Source: Anaerolineales bacterium | GTDB lineage: Bacteria; Chloroflexota; Anaerolineae; Anaerolineales; Villigracilaceae | DNA: 64,000 nucleotides | Assembly (NCBI GenBank): GCA_020851785.1 | Contig: JADZCC010000034.1 | Location: 62,001 to 126,000, forward strand | Direction of reading: 5' to 3' | Shown: in pieces, positions 43,110 to 52,036 of the stretch | Layout: the number at the start of each line of letters is the position of its first letter | How positions within the stretch are numbered: position 1 is the stretch's first letter | Made by a program: the position numbers and the translations under genes | The notes under the pieces: model-generated | The model's database searches: none | What the model was told of the DNA's origin: nothing | What the model saw: the letters and a program-made list of their open reading frames with translations, nothing else

Positions 43110-45674
43110 TTACGGTAGAACCACGTAATCGAGCGAGGTGAACGCCGGAATGGCGACGGGGATCATCACACCAGCCACTTCGATTCTGCCGGAGCCTGCA
43201 ACCAGTTTCGCAGAAACGTCCGCCGGGATGGTCAGCGTGTAAACGCCTTCATCGCCCGCCGGAGCGCCTTCGCCGACGTAGACGGTCGCGCCGGTTTCGT
43301 CATAGAGCAGGAACTTCACAGCCTTGATGTCTGCGGTGGGGTAGGCATCGCCAGAGGATTTATAGGTGAAGGTCGCGGTGAAATCTGTGGCTTCGCCAAT
43401 TTTGACTTCGGAAGGTCCATCGAGGGCGGCTTCCGCTAACGGGGCTTGTCCAAACTTGGACCAGCGGTCAGCTAAATCTGGGAAGTCGGCGTTGTTCTTG
43501 ACAACCGCAGAGCCAGCGTTCAAGTCCACAGAGTCCAGATAGTAGGGGCCGGTTCCATCCCAGAAATGACCACGGGCGGCGTACCAGTCTTTGAGGGCGG
43601 TGTAGCGAGCCGCGGCTTCATCCGCAGTCAGGTAGGCGCCCATCACTTCAGGATACGGGATGGTCTTATCGGTAATCGCCTGATCCAGATACTTGGAAAG
43701 GGTTTCCAGGCTCGGGCCGCCAATGAGGCTCATCCATTCCTTCTCAAAGCGGTCGGCTTGGCCGGTTCCCCAGGCCAGTTCTTTGGCGGCCACGGCGGCA
43801 TTGCCAACGGCAATCGTCTGCCAGGGGGCTTCGCCATAACCGTAGTTGGGCCACCAGGTGGCGATATTCAATTCAGCGTCGGAATAGACGTTGTCGTCAT
43901 AGGTCGCAATGACGAGCGGGTCGGCAGAAACGATCTGCACGCCCTTGAAGTGCGAGAGGAAGGCTTCCAGGTTGCCAGCGGTATCTTCGTCGTAGATCGC
44001 GCTACCTTCCTTGCTGTAGTCAAAGCTTTCGATCATAGCCATCACAAAGTCAGCGGCGGAGAGGTTGCTTCCATCGTGCCATTTGACGGTTTTGAACATA
44101 TCGGCCGGGTAGTAAATAACGGATTTGCTCTTGGCGGTTGTGCCATCCGGGAATTTCTCGGCGGCGGTGACGAACTTGCCAGTCGCGGGGTCCCAATCCA
44201 CCCAGGCGTCAGCCGGAACGGGGATTGAATCTTCAAAGGACAGGTTGACCCAGCCCAGGCTGGCTTCGACCGGAATGCCTTTTTCAATCACCAGATCAGC
44301 CTTTTCAGCGCGTAGAGGCCACGCCAAACCGGTATATGGATCGGGCATGATACCGCGGCTACCGGTGGCGTTTTGGATGTAGGTGCTGGTGACCCAGTTG
44401 GAGCCGTTGACTGGATTCCACGGGTCGGTGAAGATCGTGCTGGTGGTGCCGACTTTAACCTGGCCGCCTTCTTTATCCGCAAAGCGCATGGTGTAGGGAG
44501 ACATGAACGTGGTTTCCACGCCTGCGCCCACATCAGAACTCACTTGCAAGTCGCAACGGAATGGAGAATAGCCTTGCAAGTCAACCGTCCAGATCTGAAG
44601 AGAATCTTCAATGGACAACGGCAGAGCTTCAGCCATCAGGTCGTGGCGTTCTTCAAGGGTCTTGTAATTGCCGTTCGCCAAATCATCGCCAACTTGTTGG
44701 AACTTGGCGTCGGACTGATTGGCAGTGAACAGCGGAATGCCTTGTGGGCTATCCGGCAGATACATTTCCTGGAAGATGGTGCGGCTATCGCGGCTTAAGC
44801 CATTCGAGGCCCAACCGCCGGTGTAAATGTCCCATTGCCCTTCGGTTGGATCAGAGCCAATCCAGAGCGGGGAGAGGTCGGAGGATTTGCCTTCTTTGCG
44901 ATCCACCGTGAAGCCGAGGGCTTCCAACTGGGTGGCAAAGTAGTTGCCTTGTGGCAGGCGGGTGCCATCGCCATCGTTGCGGATTAACAAAATGATGGTC
45001 ACTGGAGCGCCGTTATATTGCCACTTGCCGTCGGAGCCTTTAGTCGCGCCCAGTTCGGCCATTTGCGCGTCAACCACTTCCTGCGCCTTGGCCATATTGT
45101 AGGCATATTTGGCTTCCAAACCGCGCGCCACGTCAATCAAGTCGGTGTAGTCCACCAACTGCGTCGCGAGCACGGTGAACTTCGGCAATGCGCCGCCCGC
45201 ATAAATTTCCTGATTGATGTAGTTACGATCCAGCGCCCAGTTCATCGCCTCGCGGATTTTGCGGTCAGAGAACGGGTTCAGCCGTCCATCGGCATATTCG
45301 TGTTTGTCAGAACCATAGGGGTTGAAGATGAAGCCGTAGTACAACCCATAGGACTGGGTGTAGCACAGGTTCGCATCTTTAATTTCGGCAAGTTTATCGG
45401 AAGCGACGCCATAACTGAACAGGTCAATCGCTCCAGCGGTAATTTGCGTGATCGCGGATTGAGTGTCCACGACGGAATAGTCAATTTCATCCAGCCAGCC
45501 GCCATGACGGGTGGTGGGGGCCGCAGTGGGTTCAGCGGTAGGGGCCTCGGTGGCCGGGGCCTGAGTAGCGGGCGCTTCGGTTACAGCCGGGGCCTGGGTG
45601 GCGGCTCCGCCGCACGCAGAGAGGGCCATGCTGGCAATCACCAGAAGCGACAACAAGGTAAACAGTTTACGCAT
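43110..45674 (-). CDS. Solute-binding lipoprotein with circularly permuted family-5 order and a C-terminal Ig-like domain (set B)
   Basis: 854 residues. Signal peptide with lipobox LSAC (Cys21) and an Ala/Thr/Pro stalk to residue 56. Segments usually central or late in family 5 come first: IDYSVVDTQSAITQITAGAI (64-83) and NPFSDRKIREAMNWALDR (133-150). Segments usually early come later: GGQVKVGTTSTIFTDPWNPV (403-422), DPYTGLAWPLRAEKADL (445-461), VKWHDGSNLSAADFVMAM (530-547). GTGPYYLDSVDL (707-718), which normally precedes the IDYSVV-like part, comes near the end. Residues about 752-854 form a beta-sandwich-like domain. RBS GAGGAG is present. No frameshift is visible. Confidence 0.88.
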   Translation of the reverse strand: MRKLFTLLSLLVIASMALSACGGAATQAPAVTEAPATQAPATEAPTAEPTAAPTTRHGGWLDEIDYSVVDTQSAITQITAGAIDLFSYGVASDKLAEIKDANLCYTQSYGLYYGFIFNPYGSDKHEYADGRLNPFSDRKIREAMNWALDRNYINQEIYAGGALPKFTVLATQLVDYTDLIDVARGLEAKYAYNMAKAQEVVDAQMAELGATKGSDGKWQYNGAPVTIILLIRNDGDGTRLPQGNYFATQLEALGFTVDRKEGKSSDLSPLWIGSDPTEGQWDIYTGGWASNGLSRDSRTIFQEMYLPDSPQGIPLFTANQSDAKFQQVGDDLANGNYKTLEERHDLMAEALPLSIEDSLQIWTVDLQGYSPFRCDLQVSSDVGAGVETTFMSPYTMRFADKEGGQVKVGTTSTIFTDPWNPVNGSNWVTSTYIQNATGSRGIMPDPYTGLAWPLRAEKADLVIEKGIPVEASLGWVNLSFEDSIPVPADAWVDWDPATGKFVTAAEKFPDGTTAKSKSVIYYPADMFKTVKWHDGSNLSAADFVMAMIESFDYSKEGSAIYDEDTAGNLEAFLSHFKGVQIVSADPLVIATYDDNVYSDAELNIATWWPNYGYGEAPWQTIAVGNAAVAAKELAWGTGQADRFEKEWMSLIGGPSLETLSKYLDQAITDKTIPYPEVMGAYLTADEAAARYTALKDWYAARGHFWDGTGPYYLDSVDLNAGSAVVKNNADFPDLADRWSKFGQAPLAEAALDGPSEVKIGEATDFTATFTYKSSGDAYPTADIKAVKFLLYDETGATVYVGEGAPAGDEGVYTLTIPADVSAKLVAGSGRIEVAGVMIPVAIPAFTSLDYVVLP

Positions 45675-45675
45675 T

Positions 45676-45744
45676 TTATTTTCTCCTCACATTTGTTGAT
45701 AATAAAATCGTGACACGAACCGTGCGAACATCCTTCAACCGCAT
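45676..45744 (-). CDS. Possible 22-residue leader ORF before the set B binding protein
   Basis: ATG directly after AAAGGAGGTG, then MRLKDVRTVRVTILLSTNVR plus RK and a TAA stop one nt before the binding-protein ATG. The 15-nt AAAGGAGGTGATGCG is shared with the set A binding protein leader. The distance from GGAGG to the ATG (2 nt) is too short for efficient initiation, so translation is uncertain. Confidence 0.3.
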   Translation of the reverse strand: MRLKDVRTVRVTILLSTNVRRK

Positions 45745-45756
45745 CACCTCCTTTAA
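45745..45756 (-). promoter_or_regulatory. Extended anti-16S element upstream of the set B binding protein
   Basis: AAAGGAGGTGAT is a 12-nt perfect complement to the general 16S rRNA 3' end (ATCACCTCCTTT). It lies about 70 nt before the binding-protein ATG, which has its own ribosome binding site. Confidence 0.5.
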
Positions 45757-45803
45757 TTGCAAATTAGAAAAGGCTACCAGCGCGTACATCTGCCTAATAC
45801 AAG

Positions 45804-45828
45804 CGCAAGTCGCCATAAGCGACTTGCG
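45804..45828 (-). terminator. Hairpin after the set A OppC gene
   Basis: Perfect 10-bp stem CGCAAGTCGC / GCGACTTGCG with a 5-nt loop, 14 nt beyond the OppC stop on the minus strand. No T-run follows. Confidence 0.55.
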
Positions 45829-45842
45829 GAATGACCAGAAAA

Positions 45843-46829
45843 TTATTGAGAGCCGCGCATGCGAGGGTCCAGCGCGTCGCGCAAGCCGTCGCCGAGGAAG
45901 GTAAAGGAAAGCACGATCAGGGCGACGCAAACTGCGGGAGATAACAAAAGATAAGGCTGGGCATTAATCGAGGTCTGCCCGTCCAGCATCAGCGAGCCCC
46001 AACTGGTGATAAAAAAAGCGTCCGGGTTGGTGGTTGGCTTAAGCCCCAGCCCCAAATATCCGAGGATCGCTTCGGTAATGATCATGCCGGGGATCATAAA
46101 CGAACCTTGCACAATGACCGGACCCCAAACGTTGGGCAGGAGGTGACGGAACATGATTTGCGAATCTTTCACGCCAATGCTCCGCGCCGCTTCGACAAAC
46201 TCCTTTTGTTTCAGCGAAAGCACCTGCCCGCGCACAATCCGCGCAATGCCCACCCAGTTGATCAACGCCAGCGCGAAAAATAAGAGGAAGAGCCCGTTCA
46301 TAAACTGGCCAATCACGGTATCCCGCAGGGAAATCAACGCGATAATAAAAAACAAGAGGTCGGGAAAGCCATACATGATGTCGGTCAGGCGCATCAAAAA
46401 ATTATCCCAACGCCCGCCGTAGTAGCCAGCCATCATGCCCACGAAAGTTCCAAGCGCAATGATGATAAACGTCGGCGCAAAACCCACCATCATCGAAACG
46501 CGCGAACCGTAGAGCACGCGGCTAAAGACGTCGCGCCCAAGGGTGTCGGTACCCAAGAGAAAATCCGCTTCGCCTTTTTTCCCATCTGCGGCTTTTTCAA
46601 CCCAGGCTGGGGGGAGGAACCCCTTGCCGCTATTGAGCTGAATCGGGTTATGCGGGGAAAGGACGTTCGCAAAAATCGCCATTAACAGGAAGGAAACGAT
46701 CAGGATGATTCCCAGCACAGCCACTTTGTTGCGGATCAGACGCCCCCAGGCTTCCTGCGCGGGCGTGCGCGAAACCTTCTTCTGCGTAGCGTCCAACGAC
46801 GCGATGTGATTAACATTGCCAGTAGCCAT
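45843..46829 (-). CDS. OppC/DppC-class permease (set A)
   Basis: 328 residues from the ATG of MATGNVNH, preceded by GGAGGAG; the track start lies inside oppB. Six helices. LLGTDTLGRDVFSRVLYGSR is the canonical OppC segment near 100, and the EAA loop reads FVEAARSIGVKDSQIMFRHL near 210. It starts 4 nt after the OppB-class gene and ends the set A operon. Confidence 0.94.
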   Translation of the reverse strand: MATGNVNHIASLDATQKKVSRTPAQEAWGRLIRNKVAVLGIILIVSFLLMAIFANVLSPHNPIQLNSGKGFLPPAWVEKAADGKKGEADFLLGTDTLGRDVFSRVLYGSRVSMMVGFAPTFIIIALGTFVGMMAGYYGGRWDNFLMRLTDIMYGFPDLLFFIIALISLRDTVIGQFMNGLFLLFFALALINWVGIARIVRGQVLSLKQKEFVEAARSIGVKDSQIMFRHLLPNVWGPVIVQGSFMIPGMIITEAILGYLGLGLKPTTNPDAFFITSWGSLMLDGQTSINAQPYLLLSPAVCVALIVLSFTFLGDGLRDALDPRMRGSQ

Positions 46830-46833
46830 ACGC

Positions 46834-47835
46834 CTACTCCTCCAACCGAATACGCGGATCAATCAGCACGTATAGAAAGTCCACGCTCAAATTCGCCAAC
46901 GAAACCATTAACACATACAGTAAAGTTGTGCCCAGAATCATGGAGTAGTCGCGCTGGGAAATCGCAGTGACATAAGCGCGACCCATGCCAGGAAAACTGA
47001 ACATCGTTTCAATAATGAAAGAACCGGTCACTAAACCAGCCAAAGCGGGTCCTAAAATTGTGGTGACTGGAATGAGCGCATTCCGTAACATGTGACGCCA
47101 AATCACCACGCGTTCATGCAGGCCCTTCGCGCGGGCAGTGCGGATGTAATCCTGCCGTAAAACCTCGAGCATGGAGGCCCGCGTCAGGCGCGCAGTAAAT
47201 GCCAATGTGCCAAAACCTAAAACGACGGCCGGTAAAACCCAAGCTTTAACTTCGTCCCAGTTTTTAGGGACCACGCTGACCCAATGTAAACCTGTGGCAA
47301 AAATAATAATCAGAAAAATAGCCATCACAAAATTAGGGACGGAGATCCCAATTGAGGAGATAAATCCACTCAAGTAGTCCGCCCAGGAATTTTGCTTTAA
47401 CGCCGCCAAAATGCCCGCTGGGATTCCCAACACGATGGCAAAGGCTAAAGAGATCAGCCCCAGGCGCAGAGAATATCCAAAGCGGCTATATTCGAAGCTT
47501 TTGCCCTTGGGCGGCTTAAAAAGAATATCTTGAACTGAACTCCCCCGCACGCGATAAGAAGGTCCTAAATTACCGCAAATCACCCCACAGACAAACTTGC
47601 CGTCCTTGGCGCTCACGTCTCCGAAGACGTAAGCGGTAAACTGCCTCCAGAGGGGTTTATCCAGACCATAATAGGCATTCAAAACTTTCTGAGTGCCGGC
47701 GTCCACCTGACGGGCGCTTAAATCGCGATCCCACGGTCCACCAGGGGCGGCGTGCATTAAAACAAAAGTAATCAACGCCACGATAAATAATACCGGGAAG
47801 AGCCAAAGAAAACGCCTGATGAAATAGGTGGACAT
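46834..47835 (-). CDS. OppB/DppB-class permease (set A)
   Basis: 333 residues, six helices. N-terminal YFIRRFLWLFPVLFIVALITF, outside loop with HAAPGGPWD, and EAA loop YIRTARAKGLHERVVIWRHML near 245. RBS GGAG upstream of the ATG. A strong hairpin lies between it and the binding-protein gene upstream. Confidence 0.94.
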   Translation of the reverse strand: MSTYFIRRFLWLFPVLFIVALITFVLMHAAPGGPWDRDLSARQVDAGTQKVLNAYYGLDKPLWRQFTAYVFGDVSAKDGKFVCGVICGNLGPSYRVRGSSVQDILFKPPKGKSFEYSRFGYSLRLGLISLAFAIVLGIPAGILAALKQNSWADYLSGFISSIGISVPNFVMAIFLIIIFATGLHWVSVVPKNWDEVKAWVLPAVVLGFGTLAFTARLTRASMLEVLRQDYIRTARAKGLHERVVIWRHMLRNALIPVTTILGPALAGLVTGSFIIETMFSFPGMGRAYVTAISQRDYSMILGTTLLYVLMVSLANLSVDFLYVLIDPRIRLEE

Positions 47836-47875
47836 GTTTCAATCTCCTGACGAGCGCTGACGCACAAAATCAAGG

Positions 47876-47904
47876 CAGGCTGGCCCAAAATTTGGGCCAG
47901 CCTG
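47876..47904 (-). terminator. Hairpin between the set A binding protein and permeases
   Basis: CAGGCTGGCCCAAA and its exact complement with a 1-nt centre, so at least 11 pairs around a small loop. It begins 12 nt after the binding-protein stop. Same position as the hairpin in set B; probably sets the binding protein to permease ratio. Confidence 0.65.
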
Positions 47905-47915
47905 TTTATTACAAA

Positions 47916-49679
47916 TTACTGAGTGGGTTCAGAAACGGTGATGGAAAGCGGGTCGTTATCGCCAATCCAGCCGGAATCCATGGGGGTTTGGTGTAAGCCA
48001 GTCACCCAGGGTTTGACCAGATAGGTGTTCACGTTGTTCCACATGAAGGCCACAGGAGCGCCAGCGACAAGCATATCTTGCGCTTGCTTGTAGAGGTCAG
48101 CGCGCTTGGCAGGGTCGAGTTCGCCGTCAGCTTGCAACAGCAAAGCGTCCAATTCCGGGTTGGAGTAGCCAATGCGTTCGCCGAACGCGCCGGTCTTCCA
48201 ATAGACGCTGAGCCAGTTTTGTGGATCTGGGTAGTCCGCGCACCAGCCGAGGATGAACATTTGCGGAGCGGTGTTCACGTCCTTGGTCAGGCCGGTGTAG
48301 GTGGTGGGTTCAACGGGGTTGAGCGGAATGTCAATGCCCAAAACTTCCTTCCACTTGGCAACCAGCCATTCGTTGCGGGTGCGGTTGCGTGGGGTGTCGG
48401 AGAAGGTGTCGGTGATTTCAATGGCTTTGCCATCGGTACCGATCAATTTGCCGCCTTCAACTTTGTAGCCAGCGTCGGTCAAAGTTTGGAGAGCCTTGGC
48501 GGCATCGTAGCCCCAGCGGGTTTCGCCATCTTGGTAGCCTGGGAAGCCCTTCGGAATCCAGGTCAAGGTGGGGGAACCAAGTCCCTTGAGCACGTCGGTC
48601 ACCCAGCCTTCGCGATCCAAAGCATAGGCAAACGCCTCGCGAACTTTAGGATCGTTGAAGGGGGCTTTCAATTGGTGGAACATCACGGCGAAAGTACAAG
48701 AGCCGGGGTAGATGTTGGCTTCCTTGCTCAAGACCGGGTCCGCTTGCACGGTGGCGAGGTCTTCAGCGGCCAAGCCGTTGATGTCCAATTCGTTGTTCTT
48801 GTAGGCTTCGAAGGCCACTGCGCCGTCGGTGATGAAGGAATAGTCCAAATCATAGGTCGGAACGCCAGCCCAATAGTGTTCGTTGGGGGTGAAGTGAACG
48901 TTCACGCCTTGTTCGAGGTTGGAAACCACGAAAGGACCATTGCCCAAGTGATTGGCGCCGTCTAACCACCAGGTGTCGCCGCCAGCTTCGATCAATTCTT
49001 GCTTGGCGGGGAAGGTCACCCACAAGGAAGCGACGGTGTGGAAGTAAGGAGCAGGTTGCGGGAATTTGAGGGTGAGGGTATTGCAGTCCGCATCTTCATA
49101 TCCAGTACAAGCGGCGCCGTCGGCATGGGAAGCCTTGACGCTTTCCATCACAGCGGCTTTTTCGTCATCGCAACTCTCGGTACAAGTGCGCCAGGCGGCC
49201 GCGCCGAGGATGTCGTCCGTAATCGCGGCGTATTCGCCAGCGGTGGCGGGGTCAATGTTGCGGTGCAGGGAATACTCAAAGCGAGCGGCGTTCAGCAAAG
49301 AACCATCGCTATAAGTCAGGCCTGAGCGCAGGGTGAAGGCCAATTCCGTGGCGTCGTCGTTGTACTTCCAGGATTCCGCGGCGGCCGGGACGGTATTGAG
49401 ATCGCCATCCAAGCGGGTCAAACCTTCGTAAGCCATTTTCAAAACGGCGATTTCATTCACGAAGGATGATTTTTGTGGGTCGAGCATGTCTGGGAAAGAA
49501 CCCAGGTTCACGCGCAGGGTGCCGTGATAGGCAGGCGCTTCGGTCGCGGCGGGAGCATCAGTGGCGACAGGAGCATCGGTGGCGGCTGGGGCCTGGGTCG
49601 CCGGAGCGGGAGTTCCGCACGCGGCGAGGACCATGCTAGCCATCACCAAAAGGCTCAACAGAGTAAAAAATTTACGCAT
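47916..49679 (-). CDS. Family-5 peptide-binding lipoprotein (set A)
   Basis: 587 residues. Signal peptide MRKFFTLLSLLVMASM, lipobox LAAC (Cys21), Ala/Thr stalk. Segments occur in canonical order: LRVNLGSFPDMLDPQKSS near 55, LRSGLTYSDGSLLNAARFEY near 118, GNGPFVVSNLEQGVNV near 245, PFNDPKVREAFAYALDREGW near 345. The leader peptide is nearly the same as in the permuted binding protein of set B, pointing to shared ancestry of the signal regions. RBS GAGGAGAAAG upstream. Confidence 0.94.
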   Translation of the reverse strand: MRKFFTLLSLLVMASMVLAACGTPAPATQAPAATDAPVATDAPAATEAPAYHGTLRVNLGSFPDMLDPQKSSFVNEIAVLKMAYEGLTRLDGDLNTVPAAAESWKYNDDATELAFTLRSGLTYSDGSLLNAARFEYSLHRNIDPATAGEYAAITDDILGAAAWRTCTESCDDEKAAVMESVKASHADGAACTGYEDADCNTLTLKFPQPAPYFHTVASLWVTFPAKQELIEAGGDTWWLDGANHLGNGPFVVSNLEQGVNVHFTPNEHYWAGVPTYDLDYSFITDGAVAFEAYKNNELDINGLAAEDLATVQADPVLSKEANIYPGSCTFAVMFHQLKAPFNDPKVREAFAYALDREGWVTDVLKGLGSPTLTWIPKGFPGYQDGETRWGYDAAKALQTLTDAGYKVEGGKLIGTDGKAIEITDTFSDTPRNRTRNEWLVAKWKEVLGIDIPLNPVEPTTYTGLTKDVNTAPQMFILGWCADYPDPQNWLSVYWKTGAFGERIGYSNPELDALLLQADGELDPAKRADLYKQAQDMLVAGAPVAFMWNNVNTYLVKPWVTGLHQTPMDSGWIGDNDPLSITVSEPTQ

Positions 49680-49710
49680 TTTTCTTTCTCCTCATAAAAT
49701 TTGGTAACAG

Positions 49711-49761
49711 TTAACGAACACGACAATTGAGCGAAGGATAAATTAACAACCTGTGTCGCAT
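49711..49761 (-). CDS. Possible 16-residue leader ORF before the set A binding protein
   Basis: ATG directly after AAAGGAGGTG, then MRHRLLIYPSLNCRVR and TAA, ending 31 nt before the binding-protein ATG. As in set B, the Shine-Dalgarno to ATG distance is very short, so it is only a candidate. Confidence 0.3.
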   Translation of the reverse strand: MRHRLLIYPSLNCRVR

Positions 49762-49773
49762 CACCTCCTTTCA
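49762..49773 (-). promoter_or_regulatory. Extended anti-16S element upstream of the set A binding protein
   Basis: AAAGGAGGTGAT, identical to the element at 45745-45756 and followed by the same GCG. It sits about 10-15 nt downstream of the expected transcript start of the promoter at 49788. Confidence 0.5.
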
Positions 49774-49787
49774 AGGGGGATCTAAAA

Positions 49788-49793
49788 ATTATA
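49788..49793 (-). promoter_or_regulatory. -10 box TATAAT for the set A binding protein
   Basis: TATAAT on the minus strand lies over the last codons of the OppF-class gene, so the binding protein and permeases can be transcribed separately from the ATPases. Confidence 0.45.
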
Positions 49794-50781
49794 CAAATCG
49801 TTCGGCAAAGTGACAAGCCACAAAATGGCCCGGCTTTAATTCGCGGAATTCAGGACGTTCTTCGGCGCAAACTTTTTCGGCGATGGGACAGCGCGTGCGG
49901 AAGCGACAGCCCGACGGCGGGTTGACCGGCGAAGGCACATCGCCTTCCAACAAAATGCGCTTGCGCTTTGATTCCAGAATCGGGTCTGGAATTGGCACAG
50001 CGGAAAGGAGCGCCTGCGTATAAGGGTGTAACGGATTGGTGTACAAAGCGTCGCTATCGGCAAGTTCCATCATCACGCCCAAATACATCACCGCCACGCG
50101 ATCGCTGATGTGACGCACCATGGAAAGATCATGCGCGATAAAGAGATAGGTTAAACCAAATTGCTCCTGCAATTCCTGCAAGAGGTTAATCACCTGAGAT
50201 TGAATCGAAACATCCAAAGCGGAAATCGGTTCGTCGCAGACGATGAACGGCGGCTGAAGCGCCACGGCCCGCGCAATCCCAATGCGCTGACGTTGCCCGC
50301 CGGAAAACTCATGTGGATAGCGGCTGGCAAAGGAAGGATTCAGGCGCACCAATTCGAGCAGTTGCGCAACGCGATCCTGCACTTCCGCGCCCTTGGCGAT
50401 TCCATGCACCACCAACGGCTCGCCGATGATTTCGCCCACCGTCATCCGCGGATTTAAACTCGCATACGGGTCTTGAAAGATCATCTGCATTTTTCGCCGC
50501 ATCAGGCGCAATTCTTCGCCTTTTAATTCAACCAGGTTTTTCCCGTCAAAATTGACTTTGCCGCTGTTCGGGCGGTGCAGTTGTAAAATGGCGCGACCCG
50601 TAGTGGATTTACCGCACCCCGACTCGCCCACCAACCCCAACGTTTCGCCTTTATGCACTTCAAAGGAAATGCCATCCACCGCGTGGACTGCGCCAACTTG
50701 TTTGCGAAACAAGCCTTTGTAAATTGGAAAGTGCATTTTTAAGTCTTCGACTTGCAAAAGCGCTTCTGGTTTCGTAGTCAT
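49789..50781 (-). CDS. Peptide-type ABC transporter ATP-binding protein, OppF class (set A)
   Basis: 330 residues. [20 protein letters not shown], Walker [16 protein letters not shown] near 56, signature [15 protein letters not shown] near 163, Walker [15 protein letters not shown] near 184, C-terminal [20 protein letters not shown] overlaps the OppD stop by 1 nt (TAATG), indicating coupled translation. Confidence 0.94.
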   Translation of the reverse strand: MTTKPEALLQVEDLKMHFPIYKGLFRKQVGAVHAVDGISFEVHKGETLGLVGESGCGKSTTGRAILQLHRPNSGKVNFDGKNLVELKGEELRLMRRKMQMIFQDPYASLNPRMTVGEIIGEPLVVHGIAKGAEVQDRVAQLLELVRLNPSFASRYPHEFSGGQRQRIGIARAVALQPPFIVCDEPISALDVSIQSQVINLLQELQEQFGLTYLFIAHDLSMVRHISDRVAVMYLGVMMELADSDALYTNPLHPYTQALLSAVPIPDPILESKRKRILLEGDVPSPVNPPSGCRFRTRCPIAEKVCAEERPEFRELKPGHFVACHFAERFV

Positions 50782-51770
50782 TAACGCGCTCTCCCAGTTT
50801 TAGTATCTACCCAGCAAGCCACACGATGTTCCGTGCCAACCGTTTCCAACATTGGGTTTTCCTTCCAACAGCGCTCCATGGCCCACTTACAGCGCGGCGC
50901 AAACGGACAGGCCGTCGGCTTCTCATACAAGACGGGCGGCAAACCCTCAATCGAAGTTAACTTCTTGCCTTCTTTTTGATCCAAGCGCGGGATACTACCG
51001 AGCAATCCCAGCGTATACGGATGCGTAGGATTGGCGTACAACTCATTCACCGGCGCTTCTTCAACCACAAAGCCGCCATACATCACCACCACGCGTTGCG
51101 CCAGCCCGGCCACAATGCCGAGGTCGTGCGTAATCCAAATGATGGCCATGCCGATCTCGTCGCGCAGGCGTTTTACCAGTTCCACAATCTGCGCCTGAAT
51201 GGTGACATCCAACGCCGTGGTTGGTTCGTCGGCAATCAAAATTTGCGGACTGCAAGACAAGCCCATCGCGATCATCACGCGCTGACGCATGCCGCCAGAA
51301 AATTGATGCGGGTAATCATCCAGCCGGTCTTTCGGATTCGGAATGCCCACCATGGCCAGCAATTCCGCCACGCGATCGCGCGCCTGCGTACGCGACATGC
51401 CCACGTGCAACATCAACGGTTCTTCCAGTTGTTTGCCAACCGTCAAGACCGGGTTCAATGAAGTCATTGGGTCTTGAAAGACCATGCTAATTTGCGCGCC
51501 GCGCACATGCCGCAGTTCCTCAGCGGACATTTTCAAAAGGTCGCGGCCAAAGAACAAGGCCTCGCCAGCCGTCACCTTACCGGGAGGCGACGGAACCAAT
51601 CCCATGACTGATAACATCGTTACGCTTTTTCCACATCCACTTTCCCCCACCACCGCCAATGTTTCGCTTTCCTTCAAACCAAATGAAACTCCATTCACGG
51701 CGTGAACAGTTCCATCTGGCGTCTTGAACTGTGTTTCAAGGCCCTTTATATCCAGCAAAAAATCAGGCAT
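50781..51770 (-). CDS. Peptide-type ABC transporter ATP-binding protein, OppD class (set A)
   Basis: 329 residues from the ATG at 51770 ([10 protein letters not shown]), with GAAGGA upstream; the track start is an in-frame TTG two codons earlier. Walker [16 protein letters not shown] near 45, signature [15 protein letters not shown] near 156, Walker [14 protein letters not shown] near 176, C-terminal [15 protein letters not shown]. First gene of the set A operon, with a strong promoter about 80-105 nt upstream. Confidence 0.94.
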   Translation of the reverse strand: MPDFLLDIKGLETQFKTPDGTVHAVNGVSFGLKESETLAVVGESGCGKSVTMLSVMGLVPSPPGKVTAGEALFFGRDLLKMSAEELRHVRGAQISMVFQDPMTSLNPVLTVGKQLEEPLMLHVGMSRTQARDRVAELLAMVGIPNPKDRLDDYPHQFSGGMRQRVMIAMGLSCSPQILIADEPTTALDVTIQAQIVELVKRLRDEIGMAIIWITHDLGIVAGLAQRVVVMYGGFVVEEAPVNELYANPTHPYTLGLLGSIPRLDQKEGKKLTSIEGLPPVLYEKPTACPFAPRCKWAMERCWKENPMLETVGTEHRVACWVDTKTGRAR

Positions 51771-51848
51771 CCGCAAGTCCTTCTCTAACTTTAGGATTTT
51801 TTATTTTCGGCGTACTCGGATTCAGGCCCGCGCCTGAAAGCAGGGGAA

Positions 51849-51876
51849 ATTATACCTAATTCTTTTCGAGCGTCAA
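51849..51876 (-). promoter_or_regulatory. Strong promoter of the set A peptide transporter operon
   Basis: TTGACG, 16-nt spacer, TATAAT on the minus strand, close to the sigma-70 consensus. The leader contains a small hairpin TTCAGGC / GCCTGAA. It is divergent from the mscL promoter 100 nt away. Confidence 0.75.
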
Positions 51877-51978
51877 ATGAATTATTTTACCAAACACGCT
51901 CCCCATTGAGCGGGACGCGCCGCGCCGCCCTACCCCAAGCCTGCTCCTACATTAAATGGCATTTCCCCAGCCCAGGCA

Positions 51979-52007
51979 TTGACACGCCTCACCGCATCCC
52001 ATAGAAT
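51979..52007 (+). promoter_or_regulatory. mscL promoter
   Basis: TTGACA, 17-nt spacer, TAGAAT, followed 30 nt later by the mscL start with an AAGGAGG ribosome binding site. Confidence 0.75.
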
Positions 52008-52036
52008 AAAAAATATCGCTTTACAAGGAGGAGCAA

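Noticed and set aside
43566-44228. 220-residue plus-strand ORF
   Set aside because: It is the antisense shadow of the permuted binding-protein gene, with low-complexity Gly/Arg/Val composition and no ribosome binding site.
48078-48965. 295-residue plus-strand ORF
   Set aside because: Antisense shadow of the set A binding protein; composition is not protein-like.
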